Below are positions 16,434 through 25,575 of a stretch of DNA of 64,000 nt, in pieces; the stretch's first letter is position 1, and every line of letters starts with the position of its first letter. Source of the DNA: Ancrocorticia sp047602305 (GTDB taxonomy: Bacteria > Actinomycetota > Actinomycetes > Actinomycetales > Actinomycetaceae); assembly GCA_047602305.1 (NCBI GenBank), contig JASGHO010000001.1, positions 3,844,001 to 3,908,000 of the forward strand, given 5' to 3'. Position numbers and translations under genes: made by a program. The notes beneath the pieces are model-generated. The model did not search any database. It was not told the origin of the DNA and saw nothing but the letters and a program-made list of their open reading frames with translations.

Positions 16434-17813
16434 ATGACCAAGCAGGACGATCGCCTTCTTCCACCGCACCTGGTGCGGCAGGACTTGGGCGGGGGCCGCG
16501 AGATGCGTTTGGCTCACCCGGAAGAGTATCCGGAGGTGGGCCGCGTACTGCAAGAGGCATTCTCGACGGGCTGTTGGGTGACGCCGTGGTATCACGAGCA
16601 TCTCGCATACATTTCGGAGCGGGCCAAGAGTTCGCACGTCTGGGTGGTAGCCGATCCCGAGGGTATCCTCGGCGTGGTTCTCACCCCGCGTCCGGACGTC
16701 CACACGGACGAGAAGTACACCTTCAACATCTTGGGTGTGCATCCGCGCGGACGCGGCCTCAACCTCGGCTGGACACTCGTTCACCACGTGGTTTCCCTCG
16801 CCCGTGAGGGCGGCTTCCACGACATCGAGATTCACTCCAGCCCGCAGATGACCGCCGCGCACCAGCTCTACCTGCGCTACGGATTCGTGCGCCGCCCCGA
16901 GCGTGAAACGGGAGTGGTCGATTCCGGCCAGCGCCTCTACGTCTTCAGCTATCGTATCCCCGAACTTTCCCTTCCCCCTCGCCCCGTCTCACCCCAGGAG
17001 AACCTCGTGAGTATCGCAGCTCATCGCCCGTCCGGAATCATCAACGCAGTCGGCGAATTCGTGGCCGACGCCCCCGGTCTGCCCGGCCCCGTCGAACCCG
17101 ACCCCGCCGTCTACTACCAGATCGTCGCCAACGTCGAGTCCCTGCGCTCGCGAGCCGCACTCGCCGCGCTGAGCCTCCTCGGCTTGGAAAAAGACGTCCC
17201 GGTGCACGGTGGTCCCGACCCCATCCCGGCCTTCTACGACGCTGGCGGCACCTTGGTGAGCGACGACTGGCGCTGGCTCAGCCGCACCGTCGCCCTCCTC
17301 GACCCGGACGGCGTTCTCTACCCGCAGCACCTGCGCGGCGAGATCGACCACCAGATTGCCCAAATTCACGATGACCTCTTCGCCGGAGTAGAGCGTTCCC
17401 TCTTTTCCGGCGACGACGAAGCCCGCCTCAGCGCCACCCGGCTGCTGTACGCACGGCTCGGCCAGCTGGAATGGCATCTGAGTCACCGCGACTACCTGGT
17501 GGGTGACGTGTTGACCGTGGCCGATCTGGAGTTTGTCGCATTCCTCATCGGTCTGGACCTTGAGTACCGTTCCCACCTGGGGTTCTGGGCTGCGGCGGTG
17601 GCGGACTACCCGCACCTGTTCGCCTACGCCCGAAGGCTGTTGGGTGAGGGCGCTTTGACGCCCGAGCAGCTTGTTGCCTTGGGGGCGCTGCCCTTTGAGG
17701 GAGACCGTTTCAAGGAGCCTTACGGCACTCCCCGCGAGGTCGAAGGCATCGAGGACATTCGCGCCGCCTGGACCGACCACCTCCCGGCGAAGGTCAAGGA
17801 ACTGGTTGCTTGA
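16434..17813 (+). CDS. GNAT acetyltransferase fused to an Xi-class GST-like domain
   Basis: Two-domain protein of 459 residues. Residues about 20-180 form a GNAT acyltransferase with the acetyl-CoA loop VHPRGRGLNLGWT and the terminal AAHQLYLRYGFVRR strand. Residues about 190-455 resemble glutathionyl-hydroquinone reductases (Xi-class GST): LYPQHLRGEIDHQIAQIHDD, GVERSLF and DYLVGDVLTVADLEF match the helical half. The N-terminal thioredoxin-like half has lost the Cys-Pro active site; the aligned stretch reads ANVESLRSR where Xi enzymes have ACPWAHR. Actinobacteria use mycothiol rather than glutathione, so the domain may bind another thiol or serve as a scaffold. AGAGGAA precedes the ATG. Confidence 0.75.
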   Translation: MTKQDDRLLPPHLVRQDLGGGREMRLAHPEEYPEVGRVLQEAFSTGCWVTPWYHEHLAYISERAKSSHVWVVADPEGILGVVLTPRPDVHTDEKYTFNILGVHPRGRGLNLGWTLVHHVVSLAREGGFHDIEIHSSPQMTAAHQLYLRYGFVRRPERETGVVDSGQRLYVFSYRIPELSLPPRPVSPQENLVSIAAHRPSGIINAVGEFVADAPGLPGPVEPDPAVYYQIVANVESLRSRAALAALSLLGLEKDVPVHGGPDPIPAFYDAGGTLVSDDWRWLSRTVALLDPDGVLYPQHLRGEIDHQIAQIHDDLFAGVERSLFSGDDEARLSATRLLYARLGQLEWHLSHRDYLVGDVLTVADLEFVAFLIGLDLEYRSHLGFWAAAVADYPHLFAYARRLLGEGALTPEQLVALGALPFEGDRFKEPYGTPREVEGIEDIRAAWTDHLPAKVKELVA

Positions 17814-17843
17814 GTTACAGAACTTAGGCTTGCCCCCGAGGGA

Positions 17844-18359
17844 TCAAGTCTGAGCTGCGGGCCTCTCCAGCCGCCGCGCATATGCGGCAGTGCGGTGGCT
17901 GGAGAGCGCCAACAGGATGAGAATGTCGAGTGCCAGGGATTGGAAGGCCACGCCGTTGGCCAGGTGATATTCCGAGTTTGCCCAGGCCCAGAAGGCCACC
18001 AGAACATCCAGCATCACAAAGAGCATGATGACCACTCGGGGCCAGTTCCGCCCAAGAAAGATGAGCCCGGCCATCACCACGTCCGCCACCAGGATGAGGC
18101 TGACGCCAGCCACGATCATCTCGTGGGAGGCCGCCGTTAGTGCCCCCACCGTGTTGGCGATCAATCGGGTACCGCTGAGGATTCCGTCCCATCCTGACAC
18201 CCAACCGAGAAGCACGCTTGCGCTGAGAAGTGAGCGCAAAAAAACGAGAGCGGCTCCCGCCGTCGTCGTTATTGGACGGGGCATCGCCGGGTCGTAAACC
18301 GGGCCCTGAAACAAACTGGTGGCCGGTTCGAATGCCGGCCGCTTCTCGGGAGTCTTCAT
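17844..18359 (-). CDS. Hypothetical membrane protein
   Basis: A 171-residue protein with about four membrane spans (GAALVFLRSLLSASVLLGWV, IVAGVSLILVADVVMAGLIF, VIMLFVMLDVLVAFWAWA, SLALDILILLALS) and a basic tail. The start overlaps the stop of the LssY_C gene as ATGA, so the two are translationally coupled and probably work together. I do not recognise the family. It is convergent with the GNAT-GST gene, only 30 bases apart. Confidence 0.72.
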   Translation of the reverse strand: MKTPEKRPAFEPATSLFQGPVYDPAMPRPITTTAGAALVFLRSLLSASVLLGWVSGWDGILSGTRLIANTVGALTAASHEMIVAGVSLILVADVVMAGLIFLGRNWPRVVIMLFVMLDVLVAFWAWANSEYHLANGVAFQSLALDILILLALSSHRTAAYARRLERPAAQT

Positions 18360-19192
18360 CAATCCTCCTTCACGACGGTACGCAGATCCAGGATGGGGAG
18401 GTCGCCGTCGGTGTGGATGGAATCTCCGCCGCCGTTGCGGGAATGGTAGCCGGTGGAGAACTTTTCCAGAATCTCGACGTCGATGCCGGGGTTGGAGAGG
18501 AGAAGTGTGGCGATGACATGGTCGCGTTCGATATCGATGTTGGCGTCGATACGATGAGTGACTTGCAGGGTGAAGAAGGACAGGCCCACGGCGGTGTCGT
18601 AGGAGGCGGCAGCAAGCCAGTCCACGCGGTGGCCACCGGGGAGCAGCCAGCCATCCGGGCAGGGCCAGAAACGGATGTGATGGCGCTGCTTGGGGTTGCC
18701 GTCAACCTCTTGCTGATAGGCCAAATCCTGCTGCCGACCGAAGAGGAAAAGCGGGCTGACCGGCGCCTCGGGATAACTGGTCTGACGCAAAGTGGAGGTG
18801 ACGATGCGCCACGATGAGCGGGCATTCACCGGGTCCGCGAGGGTCCAGTTGGCGGCACTCATCGCGCGGACAATATCCTCGCGAGACCCCATGATGGCCA
18901 GATTGACCGGGTCTCCGAGGAGGCCGTCACTGGTGCGGGTGCGGCCGATGAAGTAATCGGGCACATAGATGGCGGTGAGGATACGATGAATGCGCGGCAG
19001 AACGAGATAGGCGAGCAGGCCCCAAAACCCGATGAAGGTGGGGAGCACCCAAGGGCCGGCGCGGAAGACGTCGGAAAGCATGAGCCCCGCGAGCCACAAC
19101 GACGCCACCCCGGCGAAGACGAAGAAGAAATAATCGAGGGCGGTTCCGCGGGAGTATTGCCGATTGTGCTGGGCCTGCCGTGTGCGCCGCAT
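18359..19192 (-). CDS. LssY C-terminal-domain membrane protein
   Basis: A 277-residue protein. Two N-terminal membrane spans (YFFFVFAGVASLWLAGL and WVLPTFIGFWGLLAYLV) precede a cytoplasmic LssY_C-type domain recognised by GDPVNLAIMGSREDIVRAM, ANWTLADP, SYPEAPVSPLFLFGRQQDLA and HHIRFWP. In other bacteria this domain is often attached to PAP2 phosphatase or DedA proteins; here it stands alone. ATG 19192 was chosen because GGAGGGAG precedes it, although the frame is open further upstream. It overlaps the downstream membrane gene by ATGA. The role is unknown, probably linked to the envelope or lipids. Confidence 0.75.
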   Translation of the reverse strand: MRRTRQAQHNRQYSRGTALDYFFFVFAGVASLWLAGLMLSDVFRAGPWVLPTFIGFWGLLAYLVLPRIHRILTAIYVPDYFIGRTRTSDGLLGDPVNLAIMGSREDIVRAMSAANWTLADPVNARSSWRIVTSTLRQTSYPEAPVSPLFLFGRQQDLAYQQEVDGNPKQRHHIRFWPCPDGWLLPGGHRVDWLAAASYDTAVGLSFFTLQVTHRIDANIDIERDHVIATLLLSNPGIDVEILEKFSTGYHSRNGGGDSIHTDGDLPILDLRTVVKED

Positions 19193-19338
19193 AGCTCTCC
19201 CTCCCCACTCCGTAACTCGGTTCGATTCTATAGCCGGGAGGCGAGGTTGTTCCCAAGGCGACGTGTTCCTGAGGCGAGGCGTTTGGACGGAAGTGAACGA
19301 CCGCGGCACGATCCTGGCAAATCAGAGAAAATGGAACG

Positions 19339-20169
19339 GTGAAGCACCTCGTATTCATTGACGTTGACGGAACATTAGTTAATCACGATCAGGAGTTGGC
19401 GGAATCGGCGCGTGAGGCTCTGACCAGTGCCGTTGCAGCCGGACACCAGCTCATTCTGTGTACCGGGCGCGGTAGGCCCGAGATTTATCCTTTCCTGTGG
19501 GACATCGGCTTTCGTGGATTCATTGGCTCCAATGGTGCCTACGGTGAGGTGGATGGTGAGGTCATCTTCAACGAACACATGCCCCAGGAGGATGTCGCCG
19601 AACTCGCGGCCTGGTTTGAAAGCACCGGCGCGATGAGTTTCTGGGCCACCGGCCTCGAGGTCTATCCCATGGGTAATTTCTTGGATCTGTTCCGGCCCGC
19701 TGCCGACGGCAAGCCGCTGCTCGAAGGGGACTGGAGCACGTTCCTCAATCAAATCGAGCCGTACGTGCGCGAGGGTGTCCCGGCCACCGCGACGAAGGTG
19801 ACGTTCTTTCTCCCCACCGGTTTGGGAGTCACGTTGGCCGACGCCCAGGAACGTTTCGGCCAGCGTTTTTCGATCATCCCCGGCTCACTTCCCGATGCCC
19901 GTGGAGAGACCGGTGAACTCACCGCGCTGGGGATGAACAAGTCCGTGGGCCTGAAGAAAATGGCTGATCACCTGGGATTTGCGTTGGAGGACACGATCGC
20001 GCTGGGCGATTCGTCCAATGACATTGAGATGCTCCAGGCGGCTGGAATCGGAGTGGCGATGGGTAACGGCACCGCCGGGGCCAAAGCGGCCGCGGATTGG
20101 GTCACATCATCAATCGACGACGACGGCCTCGCCCGGGCTTTCGAGAAGCTGAGCTTGCTGGATTCCTGA
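19339..20169 (+). CDS. HAD-superfamily hydrolase, Cof type
   Basis: Cytoplasmic phosphatase of 276 residues with all four HAD motifs: FIDVDGTLVNHD (nucleophile D9 and acid D11), motif II LCTGRGRPE, motif III lysine in MNKSVGLKKM, and motif IV ALGDSSNDIEMLQAAG. The large C2b cap between residues 80 and 190 defines the Cof/YbiV branch, which dephosphorylates sugar phosphates and similar small molecules. The start is GTG 19339 with only weak ribosome-site complementarity. It is divergent from the LssY_C gene and monocistronic. Confidence 0.87.
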   Translation: MKHLVFIDVDGTLVNHDQELAESAREALTSAVAAGHQLILCTGRGRPEIYPFLWDIGFRGFIGSNGAYGEVDGEVIFNEHMPQEDVAELAAWFESTGAMSFWATGLEVYPMGNFLDLFRPAADGKPLLEGDWSTFLNQIEPYVREGVPATATKVTFFLPTGLGVTLADAQERFGQRFSIIPGSLPDARGETGELTALGMNKSVGLKKMADHLGFALEDTIALGDSSNDIEMLQAAGIGVAMGNGTAGAKAAADWVTSSIDDDGLARAFEKLSLLDS

Positions 20170-20435
20170 GTAGTTGACCGATTGGTTGAGCGGTTGAGTG
20201 GATTGAAGACGCTGGGCGTGATCAGTTGACTCGTGGCCTTCGATACTAATTCCCCACAAAGCTTAATCACTTCCGGGTTTTTGCTTGGCTGGATAGTCTG
20301 ATGAAGAGGTTACGCCGGTGGGTCAAGACCTATTGACGTGATCTCTGATGTGCCCGGTTCTGTGAGGCATGGTTCTCTGAGCTGGGATCATGAGCAATTC
20401 AATGAGTTGACCGTCAGCTTTCCCGAGGAGTCTTT

Positions 20436-21374
20436 ATGCCCACCATTGGAACGTCCGATTTGACCGTGGCCGCGCTGTGCCTGGGTGGAAACACCTTCGG
20501 GTGGACCTCCGATGAGGAGACATCGTTGCGTGTTCTGAGCGAGTTTGCCGCCGGCGGCGGCAACTTTGTGGACACCGCGGACGTCTACTCGGCGTGGTTG
20601 CCGGGCAACTCTGGCGGCGAATCCGAGACCATTATCGGGAAGTGGTTTGCCACGGCCGGAAACCGCGAGGACATCGTGCTTGCCACCAAGGTTGCCAAGC
20701 ACCCGGACTTCCGTGGCCTTGCCCCCGAGAACATCGCTCGCGCCGCGGACAGCTCCCTGCAGCGTCTCCAGAGTGATTACATCGATCTCTATTACGCTCA
20801 CGAAGAGGATCCGAACACGCCGATCGCGGAGAGCGTGGCGGCGTTTGCCGAGCTGCAGAAGGCTGGCAAGGTGCGGCACGTTGGCCTCTCGAACTTCTCG
20901 GCAAACGCCACTCGCGAGTGGATCGCGGCGGCGGATGAGCAAGGCGTTGATCGCCCGGTGGCGCTACAGCCGCACTACAACCTGGTGTACCGCGCCGATT
21001 TCGAGAACAACCTCCGCCCGGTGGCGGAAGAGTTTGGCCTCGGCGTCGTTCCGTATTTCTCGCTGGCCGCAGGGTACCTGACCGGCAAGTATGCTAGTGC
21101 GCAAGACATCTCGGGTGCTCGCGCAGGGGCTGTCAGCGGGTACGCGAATGATGAAGCCTTCGCCGTGGTGGCCAAGCTCCGTGAGATTGCGGAATCGCAC
21201 GGAGTCGAGCCCGCCTCGGTGGCCTTGCGCTGGTTGGCGCTTCAGCCCACCGTCGTGGCCCCCATCGCTTCGGCGCGCACAGTGGAGCAGGTGGCACCGC
21301 TGCTGGCCTCCGATCTGGAACTCAGTGCCGACGAACTTGCTGCACTGGACTCCTTGTCAGCACTCATCGGCTAG
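20436..21374 (+). CDS. Aldo/keto reductase
   Basis: NADPH-dependent carbonyl reductase of 312 residues with the AKR catalytic tetrad: D and Y in VDTADVYSAW, K in VLATKVAKHP, and H in LYYAHEEDPN. The family segments KVRHVGLSNFSA and QPHYNLVYR are present. The C-terminal cofactor loop is IASARTVEQV. It resembles general stress or potassium-channel-beta-like reductases, and its substrate is unknown. GAGGAG lies five bases before ATG. It is followed after 122 bases by an aldehyde dehydrogenase on the same strand, so the two may share aldehyde detoxification. The 266 bases upstream show no gene. Confidence 0.9.
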   Translation: MPTIGTSDLTVAALCLGGNTFGWTSDEETSLRVLSEFAAGGGNFVDTADVYSAWLPGNSGGESETIIGKWFATAGNREDIVLATKVAKHPDFRGLAPENIARAADSSLQRLQSDYIDLYYAHEEDPNTPIAESVAAFAELQKAGKVRHVGLSNFSANATREWIAAADEQGVDRPVALQPHYNLVYRADFENNLRPVAEEFGLGVVPYFSLAAGYLTGKYASAQDISGARAGAVSGYANDEAFAVVAKLREIAESHGVEPASVALRWLALQPTVVAPIASARTVEQVAPLLASDLELSADELAALDSLSALIG

Positions 21375-21496
21375 GGAGACACGACCTAGAAGGCGGGCCA
21401 GTAGCCTGCGGTCCACTGAGCCAACTTCATAGCAAGAACTCAACCCCGAGAAAATTCAACACGAAGAAGAATCGCTATCCGGAAGAGGTGGACGAG

Positions 21497-23017
21497 ATGC
21501 CTGAAGAATTTGTATCGCCCGCGCATACCGCGCGGGAGCGCTCGGCCATCTCGCCGGATACCGCTCAGCACATTGGCGAGACGGTGGCGACGGCGCAGCG
21601 TCGTTACGAGTCCGGTGCCACCCGGACTCGATCGTGGCGCCGTCGTCAGCTCCGTGGATTACAGCGGCTGCTCCGCGAATGCGGCACCGAGTTGGAGCAA
21701 GCGCTACGGGCCGACCTCCACAAGAGCGCGACCGAGGCACAACTGACGGAGATCGGCGTCGTCGCCGGGGAGGTCGCCTACTTTCTCCGCCGCCTCTCGC
21801 GCTTGACGCGCCCGAAGATGGTGGTGGCGTCGCCGATGTTGCAGCCTGCGAGCGCTTCGATCATCAGTGAGCCGCTTGGCACCGTGCTGATCATCGCTCC
21901 TTGGAACTACCCGGTTCAGCTTCTGCTCGGTCCGCTTGCCGGGGTGCTCGCTGCGGGGAACGCCGCGATCCTCAAGCCCAGCGAACTTGCGCCCCGCACG
22001 TCAGCCGCGATTGCCCGGCTGCTGCCTCGTTATATCGACGCCGACGCCGTGCACGTGATTGAGGGCGGGATACCAGAAACCACCGAGCTTCTGGCCCAGC
22101 GCTTTGATCACATTGTCTACACCGGCAACGCCCAGGTGGCGCGGATCGTCATGCGGGCGGCAGCCGAGCATCTCACTCCCGTAACGCTGGAGTTGGGTGG
22201 AAAATCGCCCGCTTGGGTGGGCAGCGAAACGGGTGACCTTGACGCCATTGCCGACCGCATTGCCTGGGCGAAATTCACCAATGCGGGCCAGACGTGCATC
22301 GCCCCCGACTACATCCTCACCACTCCCGACCAGGTGACGCCGCTGATCGCGGCGCTGTCGCGAGCGATCACCCGACTGTTCGGCGAGGACGTGAGCGCCA
22401 GCGACGAGTACGGACGAATCGTCAACGAGAGACATTTCGACAGGCTCGTTTCGTATCTGGGCGACGGCGACCTGCGCGTGGGTGGACGCCATGACCGGGG
22501 CACCAGATACATCGAGCCAACGGTACTTCTCATGCCGCCGTGGATCTCCGGATTGCGCCTGAGTGGTGCTGATCGGGACGGGCAGGGCGTCGTCGTCCAT
22601 GGAGAGGAAATCCCTACCGTGATGCGTAATGAAATCTTTGGCCCGATCCTGCCCGTGGTGACCGTCCGGGATGCCGAGGAAGCGATCGCGTTCATCAACG
22701 CGGGGGAGAAGCCACTTGCTCTCTACGTCTTCGGAGCTTCACGCGCGACGGAGCGACGGTTCGTGGCGCAGACCTCGTCGGGCGCCGTTGGTATTGGTGT
22801 GGCGCTCGCGCATGCGGGCTCGCGATCGTTGCCCTTCGGCGGGGTGGGGGAGAGCGGCATGGGCTCCTACCACGGAAAATACTCGTGGCAGCAGTTTAGC
22901 CATGCCAAGCCGGTGCTGCGCAAGCCGCTTCGTCCAGACAGCTTGCGGTTCATCTATCCGCCGGTCCCGGACACGTTGCGGGACGCCATTCGGCGGCTCT
23001 CCCGGCGCGGTTTTTGA
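21497..23017 (+). CDS. Aldehyde dehydrogenase (class 3-like)
   Basis: NAD(P)-dependent aldehyde dehydrogenase of 506 residues. The motifs are in place: IIAPWNYPVQLLLGPL, AAILKPSELAP (cofactor lysine), VTLELGGKSPAWVG (catalytic Glu) and NAGQTCIAPDYIL (catalytic Cys). NEIFGPILPVVTV and the C-terminal LPFGGVGESGMGSYHG follow. The lineup matches the class 3 (fatty aldehyde) branch. The insert near residue 355, GLRLSGADRDGQGVV, is longer than usual. ATG 21497 has AGAGG eight bases upstream; a GTG nine bases earlier is less likely. Confidence 0.9.
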   Translation: MPEEFVSPAHTARERSAISPDTAQHIGETVATAQRRYESGATRTRSWRRRQLRGLQRLLRECGTELEQALRADLHKSATEAQLTEIGVVAGEVAYFLRRLSRLTRPKMVVASPMLQPASASIISEPLGTVLIIAPWNYPVQLLLGPLAGVLAAGNAAILKPSELAPRTSAAIARLLPRYIDADAVHVIEGGIPETTELLAQRFDHIVYTGNAQVARIVMRAAAEHLTPVTLELGGKSPAWVGSETGDLDAIADRIAWAKFTNAGQTCIAPDYILTTPDQVTPLIAALSRAITRLFGEDVSASDEYGRIVNERHFDRLVSYLGDGDLRVGGRHDRGTRYIEPTVLLMPPWISGLRLSGADRDGQGVVVHGEEIPTVMRNEIFGPILPVVTVRDAEEAIAFINAGEKPLALYVFGASRATERRFVAQTSSGAVGIGVALAHAGSRSLPFGGVGESGMGSYHGKYSWQQFSHAKPVLRKPLRPDSLRFIYPPVPDTLRDAIRRLSRRGF

Positions 23018-23083
23018 CGGGCGGCAGCGTGAACGTTCGGAGAACCGGACGTCGCGAGAACAGTGTCGAATATTTGACTGACG

Positions 23084-23118
23084 TGAGGGGATCGATGCGG
23101 TAATAATGCCGTATCGAT
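23084..23118. repeat. Hairpin sharing its left arm with 3112-3163
   Basis: TGAGGGGATCGATGCGGTAA matches the left arm and loop of the hairpin at 3112 except for single differences. The stem ATCGATGCGG / CCGTATCGAT is closed by a TAATAATG loop. It lies after the aldehyde dehydrogenase. The 50 bases before it resemble the 54-bp repeat weakly. Confidence 0.6.
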
Positions 23119-23234
23119 GCCGATTTCGACATCATATTTTCGAACCTGCTGTGGGCACTCGTCCGCACCACTACTCTTGATATCTCCAGATATCCAAAAT
23201 CGACTCCCTGCTGACTTCCACCACACTATTGGAG

Positions 23235-23252
23235 TAAGGTTTCCCTGACCTA
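23235..23252 (+). promoter_or_regulatory. Candidate DtxR/IdeR iron box
   Basis: TAAGGTTTCCCTGACCTA agrees with 13 of 18 positions of the DtxR consensus TTAGGTTAGGCTAACCTA. It lies 18 bases before the siderophore-interacting protein start, where an iron-dependent repressor would be expected to bind. Confidence 0.5.
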
Positions 23253-23270
23253 CGATTGATGGGAGAGCTT

Positions 23271-24074
23271 GTGGCTTTTAAGGATGCGCGCAAGGGCAGT
23301 GGACTGTACCGCGCGGAAGTTGTGCGAACACGCGAAGTAACACCGCACATGCGCCGCGTGACGGTGCAGGGCGAGGAGCTGAAGAAGCTGCCACATCGCG
23401 GCTTCGACCACTGGTTCCGGCTCTTCCTCCCGCAGCCCGGACACGAGGTCGACTTCTCCCGCGTGCCGAACAACCTGTCGATGGGAAGCTACTTCAAATT
23501 CCTCACATCGCCATCTGGAACGCGCCCGGTCTTCCGCAGCTACACCGTGCGCGAGTTGCGCCCGGAGGTTGGCGAGATGGATATCGATTTTGTGGTGCAC
23601 GGCGATCATGGAGTTGCTGGCCCGTGGGCGCAGCGGGCCTCCGCCGGTGATCAGATCGCACTCATCGACCAGGGGTGCGGATTCGATCTCTTTGACGACG
23701 CCGATTTCCACCTCCTTGCCGGTGACGAATCGGCTGTCCCCGCTCTCTTGGGTATCCTGCGCGATCTTCCAAAGGATGCCAAGGGTCTGGCCATCATTGA
23801 GGTTCCCACGCGCGCAGACATCCAATCGGCACCGACCCCCACGGGATTTGAAGTGATGTGGCTGGCTCGCGAGGGCTCCACGCAGCCGGTGGGAGCCGCG
23901 GCGTTGACGGCGCTGCGCGAGTTTACGCCGGAGAACCCGCAGACGCTGTCTGCCTACGTGGTGGGGGAGCGAGTCCTCGCAACCGAGGGGCGCCGCCACC
24001 TCGTCAAGGTTGGGGTTCCCAAAGCGCGCATCAGTTTTGTGGGATATTGGCGAGCCGGTAAGGCCCAGATCTAA
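23271..24074 (+). CDS. Siderophore-interacting protein (SIP/ViuB-like flavoreductase)
   Basis: Cytoplasmic FAD-dependent ferric-siderophore reductase of 267 residues. The FAD-binding half shows the early VTPHMRRVTVQGEEL and the FAD motif RSYTVREL. The NAD(P)-binding half has LLAGDESAVPALLGIL, a fingerprint of the SIP family, and the C-terminal SFVGYWRAGKAQI ends exactly like family members. GTG 23271 is preferred because GGGAGAG lies just before it; an ATG at 23259 would place that sequence inside the gene. A possible iron box upstream fits the role of releasing iron from imported siderophores. No siderophore importer is in the window. Confidence 0.88.
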   Translation: MAFKDARKGSGLYRAEVVRTREVTPHMRRVTVQGEELKKLPHRGFDHWFRLFLPQPGHEVDFSRVPNNLSMGSYFKFLTSPSGTRPVFRSYTVRELRPEVGEMDIDFVVHGDHGVAGPWAQRASAGDQIALIDQGCGFDLFDDADFHLLAGDESAVPALLGILRDLPKDAKGLAIIEVPTRADIQSAPTPTGFEVMWLAREGSTQPVGAAALTALREFTPENPQTLSAYVVGERVLATEGRRHLVKVGVPKARISFVGYWRAGKAQI

Positions 24075-24239
24075 GCTAGGGCCGTGAGTTCTTTCCCTTC
24101 CCGGCACGGCCAGAGTGATCTGGCCGTGCCGGCGAGGTGAGCCGGTGAGGTGACGCGACGTCGTCGTCGACCATTATTTGCGAAATCTCGTGCCGAGGCC
24201 ATGCTACTGTGAGCAGGCGAACAGCTTCTGCGGTACAAA

Positions 24240-24261
24240 GTGAACAGTAGGCAAACAGTCA
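24240..24261 (+). promoter_or_regulatory. Possible Pho-type direct repeat upstream of pit
   Basis: GTGAACAGTAG is followed directly by GCAAACAGTCA, two 11-base units as in actinobacterial PHO boxes, and GCGAACAG lies about 23 bases earlier. Phosphate control of pit is plausible but the match is loose. Confidence 0.3.
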
Positions 24262-24329
24262 AATAATGTTCGTAAAAATAATCCGGAAAGTGGTGGAAGA
24301 GGTCCCCAAGGCCCCTCACACTGGACATC

Positions 24330-25550
24330 ATGAGCGTTGAATTCATCATCCTCCTCATGGTGGTCGTAACGGCACTGGCCTTCGACTTCACCAACGGGTT
24401 TCATGACACCGGCAACGCGATGGCCACCTCCATCGCCACTGGTGCTCTCAAGCCGAAGGTCGCAGTAACGGTCTCGGCAATTCTCAATCTTGTGGGTGCC
24501 TTCCTTTCTGTTGAGGTCGCGTTAACCATCACAAAGAACGTCCTGAAGATCCAACAGCCAGACGGCTCTCTCATTGAGGGCCTCACCGGTGAAGTCGCTA
24601 TGACGATTATTTTCGCCGGTCTTGTTGGTGGCATCCTGTGGAATCTGTTCACCTGGCTGCTGGGTCTGCCCTCCAGCTCTTCTCACGCGCTGTTCGGTGG
24701 CCTCATCGGCGCCGGCATCGTTGGTGTGGGTGTGCTGAACGTCAACTGGGAAGGCATCCTCGCCAAGGTCGCTATCCCGGCGGTTCTGGCGCCTGTTATT
24801 GCGTGTAGCGTGGCAGCAATTGGTACCGCGGTCGTGTACGCCTTCACGAAGGGCGTCAACGACAAGCACCGCGAAAACGGCTTCCGGTGGGGTCAGATTG
24901 GCACGGCGTCGCTCGTGTCGCTCGCTCACGGAACCGGTGACGCGCAGAAGACGATGGGTGTCATTGCACTGGCTCTCATCGCGAACGGAAGCCTCACCGT
25001 CGAGGACATCGAAGCCAACGGTCTGCCCTTCTGGATCATTTCCACCTGCGGCATTGCCATTGCTCTCGGAACCTACCTGGGCGGATGGCGAATCATTCGC
25101 ACGCTCGGCAAGGGCCTCGTGGAGATTGAGTCTCCGCAGGGTCTGGCTGCGGAGGCCTCCTCGGCCGCCATCATCCTCACCTCCAGCCACATGGGCATGG
25201 CTCTGTCCACCACGCACGTTGCCACCGGCTCGATCCTCGGATCGGGGCTCGGCAAGAAGGGCGCACAGGTCCGTTGGGGCGTCGCCCGCCGCATGGTCCT
25301 CGCCTGGCTCATCACGTTGCCGGCTGCGGCAGCCGTGGGTGCGCTGTGCTTCGGGATTGCTCACGCAATCGGTGGCCTCATGGGTGCCAGCGTGGTGTTC
25401 GCCCTCATGGTTGGCGTGGCGCTCGCGTTCTACCTGCACAGCCTCAAGCAGAAGGTCGATCACAACAACGTCAATGCCGAATGGGACGAGGAGTCCAATG
25501 GGGTTATCCCGGCTGAACTCCGCGAGCCCGTAGCTATTGCGGCGAGCTGA
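24330..25550 (+). CDS. pitA: PiT-family inorganic phosphate transporter
   Basis: Low-affinity phosphate permease of 406 residues. The duplicated PiT signature is clear: ALAFDFTNGFHDTGNAMATS near the N-terminus, and the related segment SLAHGTGDAQKTMGVIALAL in the second half. Loops LLGLPSSSSHALFGGLIGAG and HMGMALSTTHVATGSILGSG are the two conserved family repeats. About ten membrane spans are predicted. It heads a cluster with a small membrane protein and a DUF3349 protein, the same order seen at the mycobacterial pitA locus (Rv0545c-Rv0544c-Rv0543c), which supports a functional link. The ribosome site is weak. Confidence 0.92.
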   Translation: MSVEFIILLMVVVTALAFDFTNGFHDTGNAMATSIATGALKPKVAVTVSAILNLVGAFLSVEVALTITKNVLKIQQPDGSLIEGLTGEVAMTIIFAGLVGGILWNLFTWLLGLPSSSSHALFGGLIGAGIVGVGVLNVNWEGILAKVAIPAVLAPVIACSVAAIGTAVVYAFTKGVNDKHRENGFRWGQIGTASLVSLAHGTGDAQKTMGVIALALIANGSLTVEDIEANGLPFWIISTCGIAIALGTYLGGWRIIRTLGKGLVEIESPQGLAAEASSAAIILTSSHMGMALSTTHVATGSILGSGLGKKGAQVRWGVARRMVLAWLITLPAAAAVGALCFGIAHAIGGLMGASVVFALMVGVALAFYLHSLKQKVDHNNVNAEWDEESNGVIPAELREPVAIAAS

Positions 25551-25575
25551 CCGCGGGCTGAAGGAAGGAAAAATC

